From Kibdelosporangium sp. MJ126-NF4 (GTDB taxonomy: Bacteria; Actinomycetota; Actinomycetes; Mycobacteriales; Pseudonocardiaceae), in the NCBI RefSeq assembly GCF_000826545.1, contig NZ_CDME01000011.1:398001-462000 (forward strand): DNA of 64,000 nt. Reading direction: 5' to 3'. The notes under the pieces were generated by a model. That model saw only the letters and a list, made by a program, of their open reading frames with translations, had not been told where the DNA came from and ran no database searches. The position numbers and the translations under genes were made by a program. The first letter of the stretch is position 1; each line of letters starts with the position of its first letter. Below, piece after piece: positions 44,035-54,486 of the stretch.

Positions 44035-45255
44035 TCACCACTGCTGTGGCGGCTGCTGACCGTATCCGGGCGGCTGCTGGCCGTAGCCCGGCGGCGGCTG
44101 CTGCCCCGGCTGCCCTGGCTGGGGCTGACCGGGCTGGGGCGGCTGACCCGGCTGGCCGTAGCCCGGCGGCGGCTGCTGACCGTAACCGGGAGGCGGTGCC
44201 TGCTGGCCGTAGCCGGGCGGGGGCTGCTGGCCGTACGGCGCCGGGCCGAACCCGGGTGGCGGCGGTTGCTGGAACCCGCCGACAGCCTGCGCCGGACCCG
44301 CGCCGACGAACGCCTTCGTGCCGGGGAAGAACTGCAGCGCGCCGAGACCGGCGACGACGATGCCCGCGATCAGGCCGAGGATGACCCAGTCGCTCACTCC
44401 TCCATCGAGCGGCAGATCACCCTGGACGATCAGGAACACCACCGTGAGGACGACCATCAGACCACCGCCGATGAGCAGCAGCGTCGCGCCGATCTTGTTC
44501 TTCAGGAAGACCATCACACCGGCGCCGACCGCGAGGAGACCACCGACGCCCGTGCCCAGGGACGTGATCAGGAGCATCGGCCCGGATGGGGCTTTGATCT
44601 TGTCCTTGACCGCGTCCGACGCCCTCGAGTAGGCATCGGCGTAGTCGAAGATGTCGCTGATGTCGACGATCACCATGATCAACGTGACCAGGCCGAGGAT
44701 CGCGGCCACACCGGCGATGATCCAGCTGATCACCTGCGAGTTGCCACCTGGGCGGCCGTACTGCGGCTGACCGTAGGGACCGGGCTGGCCGTACGCCCCC
44801 GGCTGTTGGTACCCGGGCGGCGGTGCGAAGCCCGGCGGGGGCTGCTGGCCGAACTGGCCCTGCTGGCCCGACTGGTCGAACTGGGACGGCTGGCCGAACT
44901 GGGACGACTGGTCGTACCCGCCGATCGCCTGCGTCTGCTGTTGCTGGCCGAGCGGCTGCGCGAAGCCACCGGACGGCGGCTGGTCGGCCGCGCTGGGCGG
45001 GGGCTCGTACTGCGGCGGCGGTGGCGGCATCGATCCCGGCGGCACCATCTGGGTGGACTCACCCTGCTGGGGCTGCTGCTGGACCTGGCCCGGCTGGACC
45101 ACCTGGGTCGCCTCCGGCGCCTGGTCCTGCTGCTGTGGGGCCTGCTGCCCTGGCCGCAACACCTGCGTGCTTTCCGGCACCTGCAGCGCGCCGTCCTGCT
45201 CGTGAGGTGGCTGACCGCCCGGCACTGGCTCGTTCGGCGGCTGCGGAGCACTCAT
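44035..45255 (-). CDS. Membrane protein with long Pro/Gln-rich N-terminal tail bearing TQVV repeats
   Basis: A 406-residue protein. About 170 N-terminal residues are Pro/Gln/Gly-rich and contain [20 protein letters not shown] and GESTQMVPPG; four membrane helices follow (VISWIIAGVAAILGLVTLIM and others), then another PPGYGQQ-rich tail of about 75 residues. The E-x-T-Q-V/M-V/L repeats resemble Thr sites phosphorylated by actinobacterial PknB-type kinases and read by FHA domains. No enzymatic domain. The core resembles that of the 233-residue neighbour, suggesting paralogy. Confidence 0.82.
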   Translation of the reverse strand: MSAPQPPNEPVPGGQPPHEQDGALQVPESTQVLRPGQQAPQQQDQAPEATQVVQPGQVQQQPQQGESTQMVPPGSMPPPPPQYEPPPSAADQPPSGGFAQPLGQQQQTQAIGGYDQSSQFGQPSQFDQSGQQGQFGQQPPPGFAPPPGYQQPGAYGQPGPYGQPQYGRPGGNSQVISWIIAGVAAILGLVTLIMVIVDISDIFDYADAYSRASDAVKDKIKAPSGPMLLITSLGTGVGGLLAVGAGVMVFLKNKIGATLLLIGGGLMVVLTVVFLIVQGDLPLDGGVSDWVILGLIAGIVVAGLGALQFFPGTKAFVGAGPAQAVGGFQQPPPPGFGPAPYGQQPPPGYGQQAPPPGYGQQPPPGYGQPGQPPQPGQPQPGQPGQQPPPGYGQQPPGYGQQPPQQW

Positions 45256-45410
45256 CGCCTACAACTCCTCTGGCCTGAAGTCGTCCTCTTTCGGGTGTAA
45301 CGCTAGTCCAGATCAAGACGATTGATCTGTAATGGCCTGAGTGTCCCACGGTCACGAAAATGGGGCCCGCCGGTATCACCCAACGAGCCCCATCACAGCG
45401 AATGCGCAGG

Positions 45411-46550
45411 TCACCACTGCTGCGGCGGCTGTCCGTACTGCGGTTGCTGTCCGTAAGCCTGGTAGCCCGCCTGGGCCTGCGGCGCCTCGATCACGATGGT
45501 GTTCACGATCTTGTCAGCCCAGGTTTGCCGCTTGGCGTCCCACAGCGGAGCGAGGAAGCCGATGTAGAGCGGCAGCGCGTCGACGATGTGCAGGAACTGG
45601 CGGCCGAACGCGAGGCCGAAGCCGATCACCTGGCCGCTGTCCTCGCGGACCAGCCTGATCCCCGCGACCTTCTTGCCCCACGTCTGTCCCTTGGTCCCGC
45701 CGAGGTAGCAGACGTTGTAGAACAACAGGAACAGGTTGACCAGGCTGCCGAGGCCGCTCAGCGCGAAGGTTCCCGAGCTGATCGCGATGACGGTGATACC
45801 GACACCGAACACCAGCATCAGGCCGTAGTCGATCAGGCCGCCGACGAACCGCTGGCCCCAGCTCGCGTACTGGTGGGCGCCGCCGTACTGGTAGGGCGCG
45901 GCCGGATATCCACCGGGCTGCTGCTGGGGGTAGCCCTGCGGCGGCTGCTGGGGCGGGTATCCGGGCGGGGGCTGCTGGCCGAGTTGCTGCCCGAAGCCGG
46001 GCTGCTGCGGCGGGTATCCCGGCTGCTGGCCGTAGCCAGGCGGCTGCTGCGGCGGGTACCCGGGCGGCTGCTGCTGGCCGAAGCCCTGCGGTGGCTGACC
46101 AGGTTGACCCGGCTGCTGCGCCTGGCCCGGCTGGCCTGCTTGCCCTGGTTGGCCCGGCTGACCTGGCTGCTGCAGCTGGCCAGGCTGCTGCGGTTGACCC
46201 GGCTGGCCAGGCTGACCGGGTTGCTGCGCCGGGGGTGCCTGCGGAGGCTGCTGGCCGAACGGCGGCTGGGCAGCGCCCTGACCGGGCTGCACCACCTGGG
46301 TGGCCTCCGGCGGCGCAGCAGGAACCTGACCGGGCCGGACCACCTGGGTGGCCTCCGGCTGGTCGTGGTCACTCGGCCGGACCACCTGGGTGGCCTCCGG
46401 GTTCGGATTCTGGGCCTGGTTCTGGGCCGGATTCTGGGCCTGGTTCTGCGGCGGACTGCCGGGACCGCCGATCGCGATCGTCGGCTCCGGGTTCGCCAGA
46501 GCGCCAGGTGGCTGCTGCGGTGGCTGGTTCGGGTTCTGCGGAGCACTCAT
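45411..46550 (-). CDS. RDD-family membrane protein with Pro/Gln-rich tail (Pra-like)
   Basis: A 379-residue homologue in position and layout of mycobacterial Pra (Rv1078, proline-rich antigen). The N-terminal 240 residues carry [20 protein letters not shown] and [10 protein letters not shown] plus long QPGQPGQ and PPGYPPQQ runs; the C-terminal RDD domain spans [20 protein letters not shown] to [15 protein letters not shown] with the family Arg and Asp residues. RDD proteins are membrane proteins of mostly unknown transport function. Lies between cbs and metB, conserved synteny. Confidence 0.9.
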   Translation of the reverse strand: MSAPQNPNQPPQQPPGALANPEPTIAIGGPGSPPQNQAQNPAQNQAQNPNPEATQVVRPSDHDQPEATQVVRPGQVPAAPPEATQVVQPGQGAAQPPFGQQPPQAPPAQQPGQPGQPGQPQQPGQLQQPGQPGQPGQAGQPGQAQQPGQPGQPPQGFGQQQPPGYPPQQPPGYGQQPGYPPQQPGFGQQLGQQPPPGYPPQQPPQGYPQQQPGGYPAAPYQYGGAHQYASWGQRFVGGLIDYGLMLVFGVGITVIAISSGTFALSGLGSLVNLFLLFYNVCYLGGTKGQTWGKKVAGIRLVREDSGQVIGFGLAFGRQFLHIVDALPLYIGFLAPLWDAKRQTWADKIVNTIVIEAPQAQAGYQAYGQQPQYGQPPQQW

Positions 46551-46623
46551 CGGGCGTATCCCCCTGCGGTCGGCACGCTCTGCTGGGGCAACACGCTAAC
46601 CGATTGGACGTCGGGGCGGACAA

Positions 46624-47994
<1,371 letters not shown>

Positions 47995-48040
47995 CAATGT
48001 CTCCTTCTGGCCGCCCGGTGAGGCCTTCGCTCGCGCCAGC

Positions 48041-49228
48041 CTAACTCGCGCTCCCGAGCCAGGTCAGAGCGGCGACGTGGAGTGCGTCGACACCCGTGGT
48101 CAGCGTCGGTTCGATCAGCGGCGCGAACACCGGCGAGTGGTTGCTCGGCAACGCCTCCACCCCGCCCTCCTGCAACGCCCTGACCACCACGTCGAACTCG
48201 AGGCCGCCCCAGAACCAGAAGACGGTCGGCACACCGGCGGCCTCGCCGAAGATGCCGACGTCCTCGCTGCCGGTGATCACCGGCATCACCATCACCTTGT
48301 CGGCACCGAAGTGCCCGGTGAAGGCCTCGACCGTCCTCGTGGTGCTGGCCGGGTCGCTGACGAGCACGGGCGCGCTGTCGTGCCAGTCGAACTCGGGCTC
48401 CTTCGGCGCGCCGCTGGCCATGGCCTCCGCGCGGACGATCCGCTCGATCGCGGCACGCACCAGGTCGTGGGTCTGCCTGGTGTACGTGCGCATGTTGATG
48501 CTCAGCTCGGCCGTCTCCGGGATGATGTTGTCCCTCGTGCCCGCGTGCAGCTTGCCGACCGTGACGACCGCGGTCTCGGCGGGCGGGACCTCGCGGGCGA
48601 CGATGCCCTGCAGCCGCACGACGACGTTGGCGGCCATCAACACCGGGTCGACCGTGGTCTCCGGGCGGGACCCGTGCCCACCACGGCCGTACAGCGTGAC
48701 CTGGACGGAGTCCGTGCCCGCCATCACCGGGCCGGTGCCGTAGCCGATCATCCCGGCGGGCAGCGGGCAGACGTGCTGGCCCAGCACGATGTCCGGCTTG
48801 CCGAACCGCTCGAACAGGCCGTCGGCGACCATCGCCCGCGCCCCCGAGGCGGTCTCTTCGGCGGGCTGGCACACGAGCATCAGCGTGCCGGTCCAGGATT
48901 CCTTGTCCGCCACCAGTTTCGCCGCGGCGCCGATCAGACAGGTGACGTGCATGTCGTGGCCGCAGGCGTGCATCACGCCAGGGACCTTGCTTGAATACGG
49001 CAGGCCTGTGCTCTCCGTGACCGGCAGTGCGTCCATGTCCGCGCGCACCATGACCGTCGGGCCGTCACCGTTGCGGAGCAACGCCACGACACCCGTTCCG
49101 CCCACCCCTGCGGTGACTTCGTAGCCCAACGGAGTGAGCGCGTCGGCGACCAGTCCAGCCGTCCGGTGCTCGTGCTGGGACAGCTCCGGGTGCTCGTGCA
49201 GATCGCGGTAGAAATCAGCCAGGTTCAC
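48041..49228 (-). CDS. M20-family amidohydrolase/peptidase
   Basis: A 395-residue metal-dependent hydrolase of the AmhX/HipO type. Metal-site motifs: HACGHDMH, QPAEETASGAR, GRGGHGSRP and SNHSPVFAP. Such enzymes remove acyl or amino-acid groups from small amides; the substrate cannot be inferred. GTG 49228 gives the common NLADFYRDLHEHPELS start; the frame stays open upstream but without family sequence. Same strand as cbs with 46 bp between. Confidence 0.9.
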   Translation of the reverse strand: MNLADFYRDLHEHPELSQHEHRTAGLVADALTPLGYEVTAGVGGTGVVALLRNGDGPTVMVRADMDALPVTESTGLPYSSKVPGVMHACGHDMHVTCLIGAAAKLVADKESWTGTLMLVCQPAEETASGARAMVADGLFERFGKPDIVLGQHVCPLPAGMIGYGTGPVMAGTDSVQVTLYGRGGHGSRPETTVDPVLMAANVVVRLQGIVAREVPPAETAVVTVGKLHAGTRDNIIPETAELSINMRTYTRQTHDLVRAAIERIVRAEAMASGAPKEPEFDWHDSAPVLVSDPASTTRTVEAFTGHFGADKVMVMPVITGSEDVGIFGEAAGVPTVFWFWGGLEFDVVVRALQEGGVEALPSNHSPVFAPLIEPTLTTGVDALHVAALTWLGSAS

Positions 49229-49322
49229 GGCCGCGAGCGTACTCAACCTGCGGTTTTCACTCTTCCGGATCTTCACCGAAGTCCTACGCGACCGTATGGT
49301 TTCGTCACAGGGGGTGTTGCGC

Positions 49323-50255
49323 ATGAAACTGAGCGTGCACCTGTATGTAGACAAAGCGGACCAGCCCGACACACACGACATCGGCGGACGACTGTTCGCG
49401 GTGGGACCCACTCCCCCACGGGAACTGCTCGTCCCCGACTTCGGCATCAGAGTCGCTGCCAACTCGATCTACCTGCCCGCGATCGGACTCGATCCGGAGT
49501 GGTTCCGCGCGCTGGCCCACGACGGGCTGGTGCGCGGCATGACGGGCTCGCACGCGCTGCACGTCGAACCGAGACAGCCACTGCCGGAACTGCTCACGGA
49601 ACTGCTCGCCCGGTACACCTCGGACAGGTACCGCACGGAGGCGCCGCTGCTGGACATCGTGCACGCGGTGCCGACGCGGTCGAACGTGGTCGGGCAGCTC
49701 GATCTGACGCTGCGGCACCGCATGCGGGCCGGGCTGAACGTGGGGCTGCAGGAGCCGGAACTGCGCCACCGCGGCGAGTTCTACGTGTTCGCCGAGAACC
49801 ACTGGTTCCTCGTCGACCGCCAGCTGCTGGCCGCGCTGGAGGGCAAGCTGGCCGCGATCCCCGACGTGACAGGGGAAATCGCGCTGCAGCCGTGTGTCGC
49901 GCTCGCGCACCACGCCGATCTGCTGACCAGGGACATGGATCTGGTGTTCACCACGCAGAGCCTCGCGCGGGCCAGCGCGACCGCCAAGCGTTACCGCGAA
50001 TGGTCGCACTGCCGGGAGGAACTGGCCGCGATCCACCACGCGAACTGGCCGGACTGGACAGCCGGTGAGCCGCGGTTCGTCTACGCGCTGGATCCGCCGG
50101 GAGCGTTGCCGTTCCTGACGAAGGTGAACCTGCTGCACCACGTGACCAGGATCCGGCGGCGGGGCTTCGAGGTGGGCTTCGCCCGCAAACCCATCCCGAC
50201 CTGCTCCGTTCCGTCGCCGCGGACCGAAGGTCTGCCCCTACGGAAACCCCATTAG
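49323..50255 (+). CDS. Protein of unknown function
   Basis: A 310-residue protein without signal peptide, membrane helix or a domain I recognise. The composition is normal for a folded cytosolic protein (LSVHLYVDKADQPDTHDIGG at the start; HRGEFYVFAENHWFLVDR; TGEIALQPCVALAHHADLL). Several His and Asp residues are spread through the sequence but no metal motif is clear. ATG 49323 follows a G-rich stretch. Coding potential is convincing from the amino-acid pattern and codon bias. Confidence 0.72.
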   Translation: MKLSVHLYVDKADQPDTHDIGGRLFAVGPTPPRELLVPDFGIRVAANSIYLPAIGLDPEWFRALAHDGLVRGMTGSHALHVEPRQPLPELLTELLARYTSDRYRTEAPLLDIVHAVPTRSNVVGQLDLTLRHRMRAGLNVGLQEPELRHRGEFYVFAENHWFLVDRQLLAALEGKLAAIPDVTGEIALQPCVALAHHADLLTRDMDLVFTTQSLARASATAKRYREWSHCREELAAIHHANWPDWTAGEPRFVYALDPPGALPFLTKVNLLHHVTRIRRRGFEVGFARKPIPTCSVPSPRTEGLPLRKPH

Positions 50256-50326
50256 GGGACAATTCGGGTGCCCCAGGCGGCCCTGTCCGTGTATTAGTGG
50301 GATCAGGGTGTCGAGGGGAGTCGACC

Positions 50327-51097
50327 ATGGGGGCGTTGCGAGGGATTCGGGTCACCGCGATGGCACTCTGCGGAGTGGGTGGGCTGTCCGGCGCGATGTA
50401 CGGACTGCTCACCGGGCAGGGCAAGCGGGCGCGGACGTTGATCGGGCGGTCCACAGGCGACCCACACCGGGCGGACGGCGTGTACCCGGGATCCGGTGTG
50501 GGACAACTGAGGTTCGCCGTGTTGGGCGACTCGCTGGCAGCCGGGCTGGGCGCGGAGAACGCCGACCTGCTGCCGGGCGTGATGCTCGCGCGCGGGCTCG
50601 CCGAGGAGACCGGCCGGTCGGTGCGTCTGACGACGTACGCGAGGGTCGGCGCGAACACGAGGACGTTCGTCTCCCAGGTGGACCAGGCGGTGACGGACCC
50701 GCCGGACCTGGCGCTGGTGATCGTCGGCGGCAACGACGTGACCGGGAAGATGCGCGTCAGCACGTCGGCCGCGCTGCTGGGCGTCGAGGTCGCCAGGCTG
50801 CGGGCCGCGGGTGCGGCCGTCGTGGTGGCGACGTGCCCGGATTTCGGCACGGTCAGGCCGATTCCGCAGCCGCTGCGGTGGGTGGTCCGCCGCTGGGGCC
50901 GGATGCTCGCGAAGGCGCAGCGGCATGCGGTGTTGCGGGCGGGTGGCGTGCCGGTGCCGATGGGCGATCTGATCTCGTCGGAGTTCCACCAGCGGTATTC
51001 GGAGCTGTTCAGCCCGGACATGTTCCACCCGAACGGGGCCGGTTACCGGCACGCTTCGGAGATCCTGCTGGCGCCTCTCTGCTCGGCAGTGATCTAG
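50327..51097 (+). CDS. Exported SGNH/GDSL-type hydrolase (Rv1075c-like)
   Basis: A 256-residue esterase-type protein. An N-terminal hydrophobic segment (VTAMALCGVGGLSGAMYGLL) exports or anchors it. Block I is VLGDSLAAGLG with nucleophile Ser69, block III is VGGNDVTG, and the Asp/His pair is in SPDMFHPNGAGY. Likely acts on a lipid or acylated glycan at the envelope. AGGGGAG precedes ATG 50327. Same order as Rv1074c-Rv1075c: it is directly followed by the thiolase. Confidence 0.92.
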   Translation: MGALRGIRVTAMALCGVGGLSGAMYGLLTGQGKRARTLIGRSTGDPHRADGVYPGSGVGQLRFAVLGDSLAAGLGAENADLLPGVMLARGLAEETGRSVRLTTYARVGANTRTFVSQVDQAVTDPPDLALVIVGGNDVTGKMRVSTSAALLGVEVARLRAAGAAVVVATCPDFGTVRPIPQPLRWVVRRWGRMLAKAQRHAVLRAGGVPVPMGDLISSEFHQRYSELFSPDMFHPNGAGYRHASEILLAPLCSAVI

Positions 51098-51177
51098 CTC
51101 CCCTGGCGAAGTTGGCAGGTGCCCCTAGGCTGACTGGTGAGTAACTTGACGCTTAGTGGGAGCAAAGGAGCTGCGCC

Positions 51178-52398
51178 ATGCCCGAGGCCGTCATCGTCTC
51201 CGCCGCCCGGTCGCCGATCGGACGTGCCGGCAAAGGATCACTGGTCAGCATCCGGCCGGACGACCTCGCCGGTCAGATCGTGCGCGCGGCACTGGACAAG
51301 GTGCCGCAGCTCGACCCGAAGCAGATCGACGACCTGATCCTCGGCTGCGGCCTGCCCGGCGGTGAGCAGGGCTTCAACCTCGGCCGGATACTGGCGGTGG
51401 AGCTGGGCTACGACCACCTGCCCGGGTGCACGGTCACGCGCTACTGCGCGTCGAGCCTGCAGTCGACCCGGATGGCCTTCCACGCGATCAAGGCGGGCGA
51501 GGGCGACGTGTTCGTCAGCGCGGGCGTCGAGACCGTGTCGCGCTTCGCGAAGGGCAGCTCGGACTCCTGGCCCGACACCCACAACCCGCTGTTCGCCGAC
51601 GCGGAGGCGCGGACGGTGTCGACGGCGGAGTCGGGCGCGGAGTCCTGGCACGATCCCCGCGAGGACAACCAGGTCCCGGACGTGTACATCGCGATGGGCC
51701 AGACCGCGGAGAACCTGGCGCTGCTGAAGGACGTGTCCCGTGAGGACATGGACCACTTCGGTGTGCGGTCGCAGAACCTGGCGGAGAAGGCGATCGCGGA
51801 CGGCTTCTGGGCCAAGGAGATCACCCCGGTGACGTTGCCGGACGGCACGGTGGTGTCCGCCGACGACGGCCCGCGGCCGGGCATCACCTACGAGAAGACC
51901 GCGACGCTGAAGCCGGTCTTCCGCCCCAACGGCCGCGTGACGGCGGGCAACTGCTGCCCGTTGAACGACGGCGCGGCGGCACTGGTGATCATGAGCTCGG
52001 ACAAGGCGAAGGAGCTCGGCCTGACTCCGCTGGCGCGGATCGTGTCGACGGGCGTGTCCGGTCTCTCGCCGGAGATCATGGGTCTCGGGCCGGTGGAGGC
52101 GTCCCAGCGGGCGCTGGCCAAGGCCGGGCTGTCGATCGACGACATCGACCTGGTCGAGATCAACGAGGCCTTCGCGGCGCAGGTCATTCCGTCCTACCGG
52201 GATCTGGGCATCGACATCGACCGGTTGAACGTCAACGGTGGCGCGATCGCGGTGGGGCACCCGTTCGGGATGACCGGCGCCCGGATCGCCACCACGTTGA
52301 TCAACTCCTTGCAGCACCACGACAAGCAGTTCGGTCTCGAGACCATGTGCGTCGGTGGCGGGCAGGGCATGGCGATGGTGCTGGAGCGCCTGAGCTGA
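51178..52398 (+). CDS. Acetyl-CoA acyltransferase (thiolase, FadA3-like)
   Basis: A 406-residue thiolase. Nucleophile Cys90 is in TVTRYCASSLQ; NEAFAAQV, GGAIAVGHPFGMTGAR and CVGGGQGMAMV supply the other active-site residues. It cleaves 3-ketoacyl-CoA in beta-oxidation or makes acetoacetyl-CoA. Full length, with AAAGGAG before the start. M. tuberculosis fadA3 (Rv1074c) occupies the same place. Confidence 0.95.
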   Translation: MPEAVIVSAARSPIGRAGKGSLVSIRPDDLAGQIVRAALDKVPQLDPKQIDDLILGCGLPGGEQGFNLGRILAVELGYDHLPGCTVTRYCASSLQSTRMAFHAIKAGEGDVFVSAGVETVSRFAKGSSDSWPDTHNPLFADAEARTVSTAESGAESWHDPREDNQVPDVYIAMGQTAENLALLKDVSREDMDHFGVRSQNLAEKAIADGFWAKEITPVTLPDGTVVSADDGPRPGITYEKTATLKPVFRPNGRVTAGNCCPLNDGAAALVIMSSDKAKELGLTPLARIVSTGVSGLSPEIMGLGPVEASQRALAKAGLSIDDIDLVEINEAFAAQVIPSYRDLGIDIDRLNVNGGAIAVGHPFGMTGARIATTLINSLQHHDKQFGLETMCVGGGQGMAMVLERLS

Positions 52399-52448
52399 TC
52401 GAATGGGGTCCGCGGTGGACTGCGGACCCCATCCCCCGCCCGAGTGAC

Positions 52449-52480
52449 TTGACTTTCCCCCTTGGGGCAAGGTTTAGCGT
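52449..52480 (+). promoter_or_regulatory. MerR-type promoter with long spacer
   Basis: A -35 TTGACT (52449-52454) and a -10 TAGCGT (52475-52480) are 20 bp apart, the overlong spacing typical of MerR-activated promoters. The spacer carries the imperfect dyad ACTTTCCCC / GGGGCAAGGT. It lies 20 bp before the merR-peroxiredoxin gene. Confidence 0.7.
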
Positions 52481-52499
52481 TTCGAGCGAGGTGATCGAC

Positions 52500-53441
52500 A
52501 TGAAGATCAGTGAGCTCGCCCGACTGGGCGGCGTGACGACGAAGGCTGTGCGGTACTACGAGTCGCTCGGCCTGATCGTTCCCGAGCGCCTGGCCAACGG
52601 CTACCGCGACTACGGCGATGCGGACGTCCGCCTGGTCAGGGAGATCAGGACGCTGAACCAGCTGGGGATCCCGGTCGAGCGCACCCGCCCGTTCCTCGAG
52701 TGCCTCGCGGCCGGGCAGCGGCACGCCGACGACTGCCCCGCCTCGCTGGCGAGCTACCGCGAGGCCATCGACGAGCTGACCGAGCGCGTCCTGCAGCTGA
52801 CCGCCCGCCGATCGGCGCTGATCTCCCAACTCAACGTCGCCGCCCACCGCAACAGCGTGGTGGCCTCCGCCGATGGCCGTGACGACTACCTGACGCTGCC
52901 GTCGGGCCTGCCCGTTCCCGATGACGACGGCGCGGCGGACCACCTGCCCGGCACACCGGCCCCGCACATCACGCTGCCCACCACCGACGGCAAGCCGGTC
53001 CGGCTGGACGCACTCGGTCCCGGCCGCACGGTGATCTACGTGTATCCCCTCACCGGTCGTCCCGGCGTCGACCTGCCGGAGGGCTGGAACTCCATCCCCG
53101 GGGCCCGCGGCTGCACGCCGGAGTCGTGCGCCTTCCGCGACCACTTCCAGGATCTGCTCGCCGCGGGCGCCGGACGCGTGTTCGGTCTGTCCAGTCAGGA
53201 CAGTGAATACCAGCGCGAGGTGGTCGAACGGCTCGGCCTGCCCTTCGGGATCCTCTCCGATCCAACGCTGAGCCTCGCCGATGCCCTCGGGCTGCCCACG
53301 TTCGACGTCGACGGCAGCACGTTGTTCAAGCGGCTGACGTTCGTCATCCGCGACGGCGTGATCGAGCACGCCTTCTACCCGATCTTCCCGCCGGACGAGC
53401 ACGCCCACCAAGTCCTCACCTGGCTGCGCGACAACCACTGA
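52500..53441 (+). CDS. MerR regulator fused to a peroxiredoxin (PrxQ/BCP type)
   Basis: A 313-residue fusion. Residues 1-75 are a MerR HTH (MKISELARLGGVTTKAVRYYES); 80-125 form the coiled coil; 150-313 are a thioredoxin-fold peroxiredoxin (PAPHITLPTTDGKPVRLDAL) with Cys205 and Cys210 in ARGCTPESCAFRD, the five-residue spacing of atypical PrxQ enzymes. MerR-domain Cys68 and Cys79 are also present. It probably senses peroxide through its own peroxidatic site and activates its own promoter. Followed by PaiB and a broken reductase. Confidence 0.9.
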   Translation: MKISELARLGGVTTKAVRYYESLGLIVPERLANGYRDYGDADVRLVREIRTLNQLGIPVERTRPFLECLAAGQRHADDCPASLASYREAIDELTERVLQLTARRSALISQLNVAAHRNSVVASADGRDDYLTLPSGLPVPDDDGAADHLPGTPAPHITLPTTDGKPVRLDALGPGRTVIYVYPLTGRPGVDLPEGWNSIPGARGCTPESCAFRDHFQDLLAAGAGRVFGLSSQDSEYQREVVERLGLPFGILSDPTLSLADALGLPTFDVDGSTLFKRLTFVIRDGVIEHAFYPIFPPDEHAHQVLTWLRDNH

Positions 53442-53477
53442 GACCCGGTTGTCCCGGCAAAGCGAAAGAAGTCGATT

Positions 53478-54140
53478 GTGTTCATCCCCAAACCTTTTGC
53501 GCCCGACGACGCCTCCGTCCACGAGCTGTTGACCAATCTGGGCGCGGCCGACCTGGTCACGATGACGGCACAAGGGCTGCTGGCCACACCGCTCCCTCTC
53601 GTGCACGCTCCGGAGATCGGCGAGCGCGGCACGCTCATCGGTCACATGGCACGCGCCAACAAGCAGTGGCAGGAACCGGTGATCGGCGAGGCCCTCGTCA
53701 TCGTCCGCGGCCCCGACGCGTACGTGACGCCCACGTGGTACGCGACCAAGCTTGAGCACCACCGCGTGGTGCCGACCTGGAACTACGTCACCGCACACGT
53801 CCACGGCCGGATGATCGTGCGTGACGATCCCGAATGGACGGAACGGCAGATCCGCCGCCTGACCGACCGGCACGAGGCGTCGTACGCCGAGCCGTGGTCG
53901 GTCGACCAGGCTCCGGCGAAGTTCATCGAGCGGCAACTGCGCGGCATCGTCGGCATCGAGCTGGCGATCACCCGGATCGAAGCCAGTTTCAAGCTCAGCC
54001 AGAACCAGCCGAGCGAGAACGTCGAGGGAGTCGTCGCAGGTCTCACCGCTCGTGGACAGGCCGACGACACAGCGATGGCAGCGGCCGTGCGCGCCCACAA
54101 CCCGCACGACTCCCCGTCCCGGCCGAAGGGACCTCAATGA
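53478..54140 (+). CDS. PaiB-type FMN-binding protein
   Basis: A 220-residue member of the FMN-binding split-barrel family named after B. subtilis PaiB. Characteristic stretches: MFIPKPFAPDD, GHMARANKQW, VIVRGPDAYVTPTWYATK and VPTWNYVTAHVHG. May act as a reductase or negative regulator. GTG 53478. It follows the MerR-peroxiredoxin gene by 36 bp and overlaps the next (broken) gene by four bases (ATGA), forming one operon. Confidence 0.92.
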   Translation: MFIPKPFAPDDASVHELLTNLGAADLVTMTAQGLLATPLPLVHAPEIGERGTLIGHMARANKQWQEPVIGEALVIVRGPDAYVTPTWYATKLEHHRVVPTWNYVTAHVHGRMIVRDDPEWTERQIRRLTDRHEASYAEPWSVDQAPAKFIERQLRGIVGIELAITRIEASFKLSQNQPSENVEGVVAGLTARGQADDTAMAAAVRAHNPHDSPSRPKGPQ

Positions 54141-54479
54141 CCGACACCGACCTCGTGGTCGCCCGTCGTGTCGATGAGGCGCACGCGGTCATTTCCCTGG
54201 AGCTGCGACGGCCCGACGGCGCGGCGCTGCCCCCGTGGTCGCCGGGCGCACACATCGATCTCGCCGGAGAAGTCCGTGCTCCAGGTCATCGAGGAGGCCG
54301 GGATCGCGGTTCCCACCTCGTGCCGGGAGGGGACGTGCGGGACGTGCGAGACCGAGGTTCTCGAGGGCGTCGTCGACCACCGCGACTCCGTGCTCACTCC
54401 CGAGGAACAGAACGCTCACGACACGATGATGGTCTGTGTTTCGCGCGCCGCGTCTCCCCGGCTCGTACTCGGTCTGTGA
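54137..54479 (+). pseudogene. Internally deleted PDR/VanB-type oxidoreductase (FAD domain start joined to 2Fe-2S end)
   Basis: From ATG 54137 (ATGA with PaiB) the frame reads like the start of a phthalate-dioxygenase-reductase type FAD domain (DTDLVVARRVDEAHAVISLE, WSPGAHIDLAG). At about 54270 the similarity ends, and in another frame the C-terminal plant-type ferredoxin domain resumes (SVLQVIEEAGIAVPTSCREG, GTCGTCETEVLEGVVDHRDS, MVCVSRA) to TGA 54479. About 200 residues (rest of the FAD and the NAD domain) are missing and the frame is shifted. The Cys ligands C-x4-C-x2-C and the distal Cys survive. Confidence 0.85.
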
Positions 54480-54486
54480 CGCGCCT

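Noticed and set aside
52194..54137. A 647-codon open frame on the minus strand across fadA, merR-prx and paiB
   Set aside because: It is antisense to three well-recognised genes, is rich in Arg/Asp/Val/Gly as expected of a GC-skewed shadow frame, and has no domain or ribosome-binding site.
54168..54479. The ferredoxin-like fragment as an independent gene
   Set aside because: Its first 30 residues are an out-of-frame reading of the FAD-domain start and there is no ribosome-binding site; it is better described as the end of a deleted reductase.
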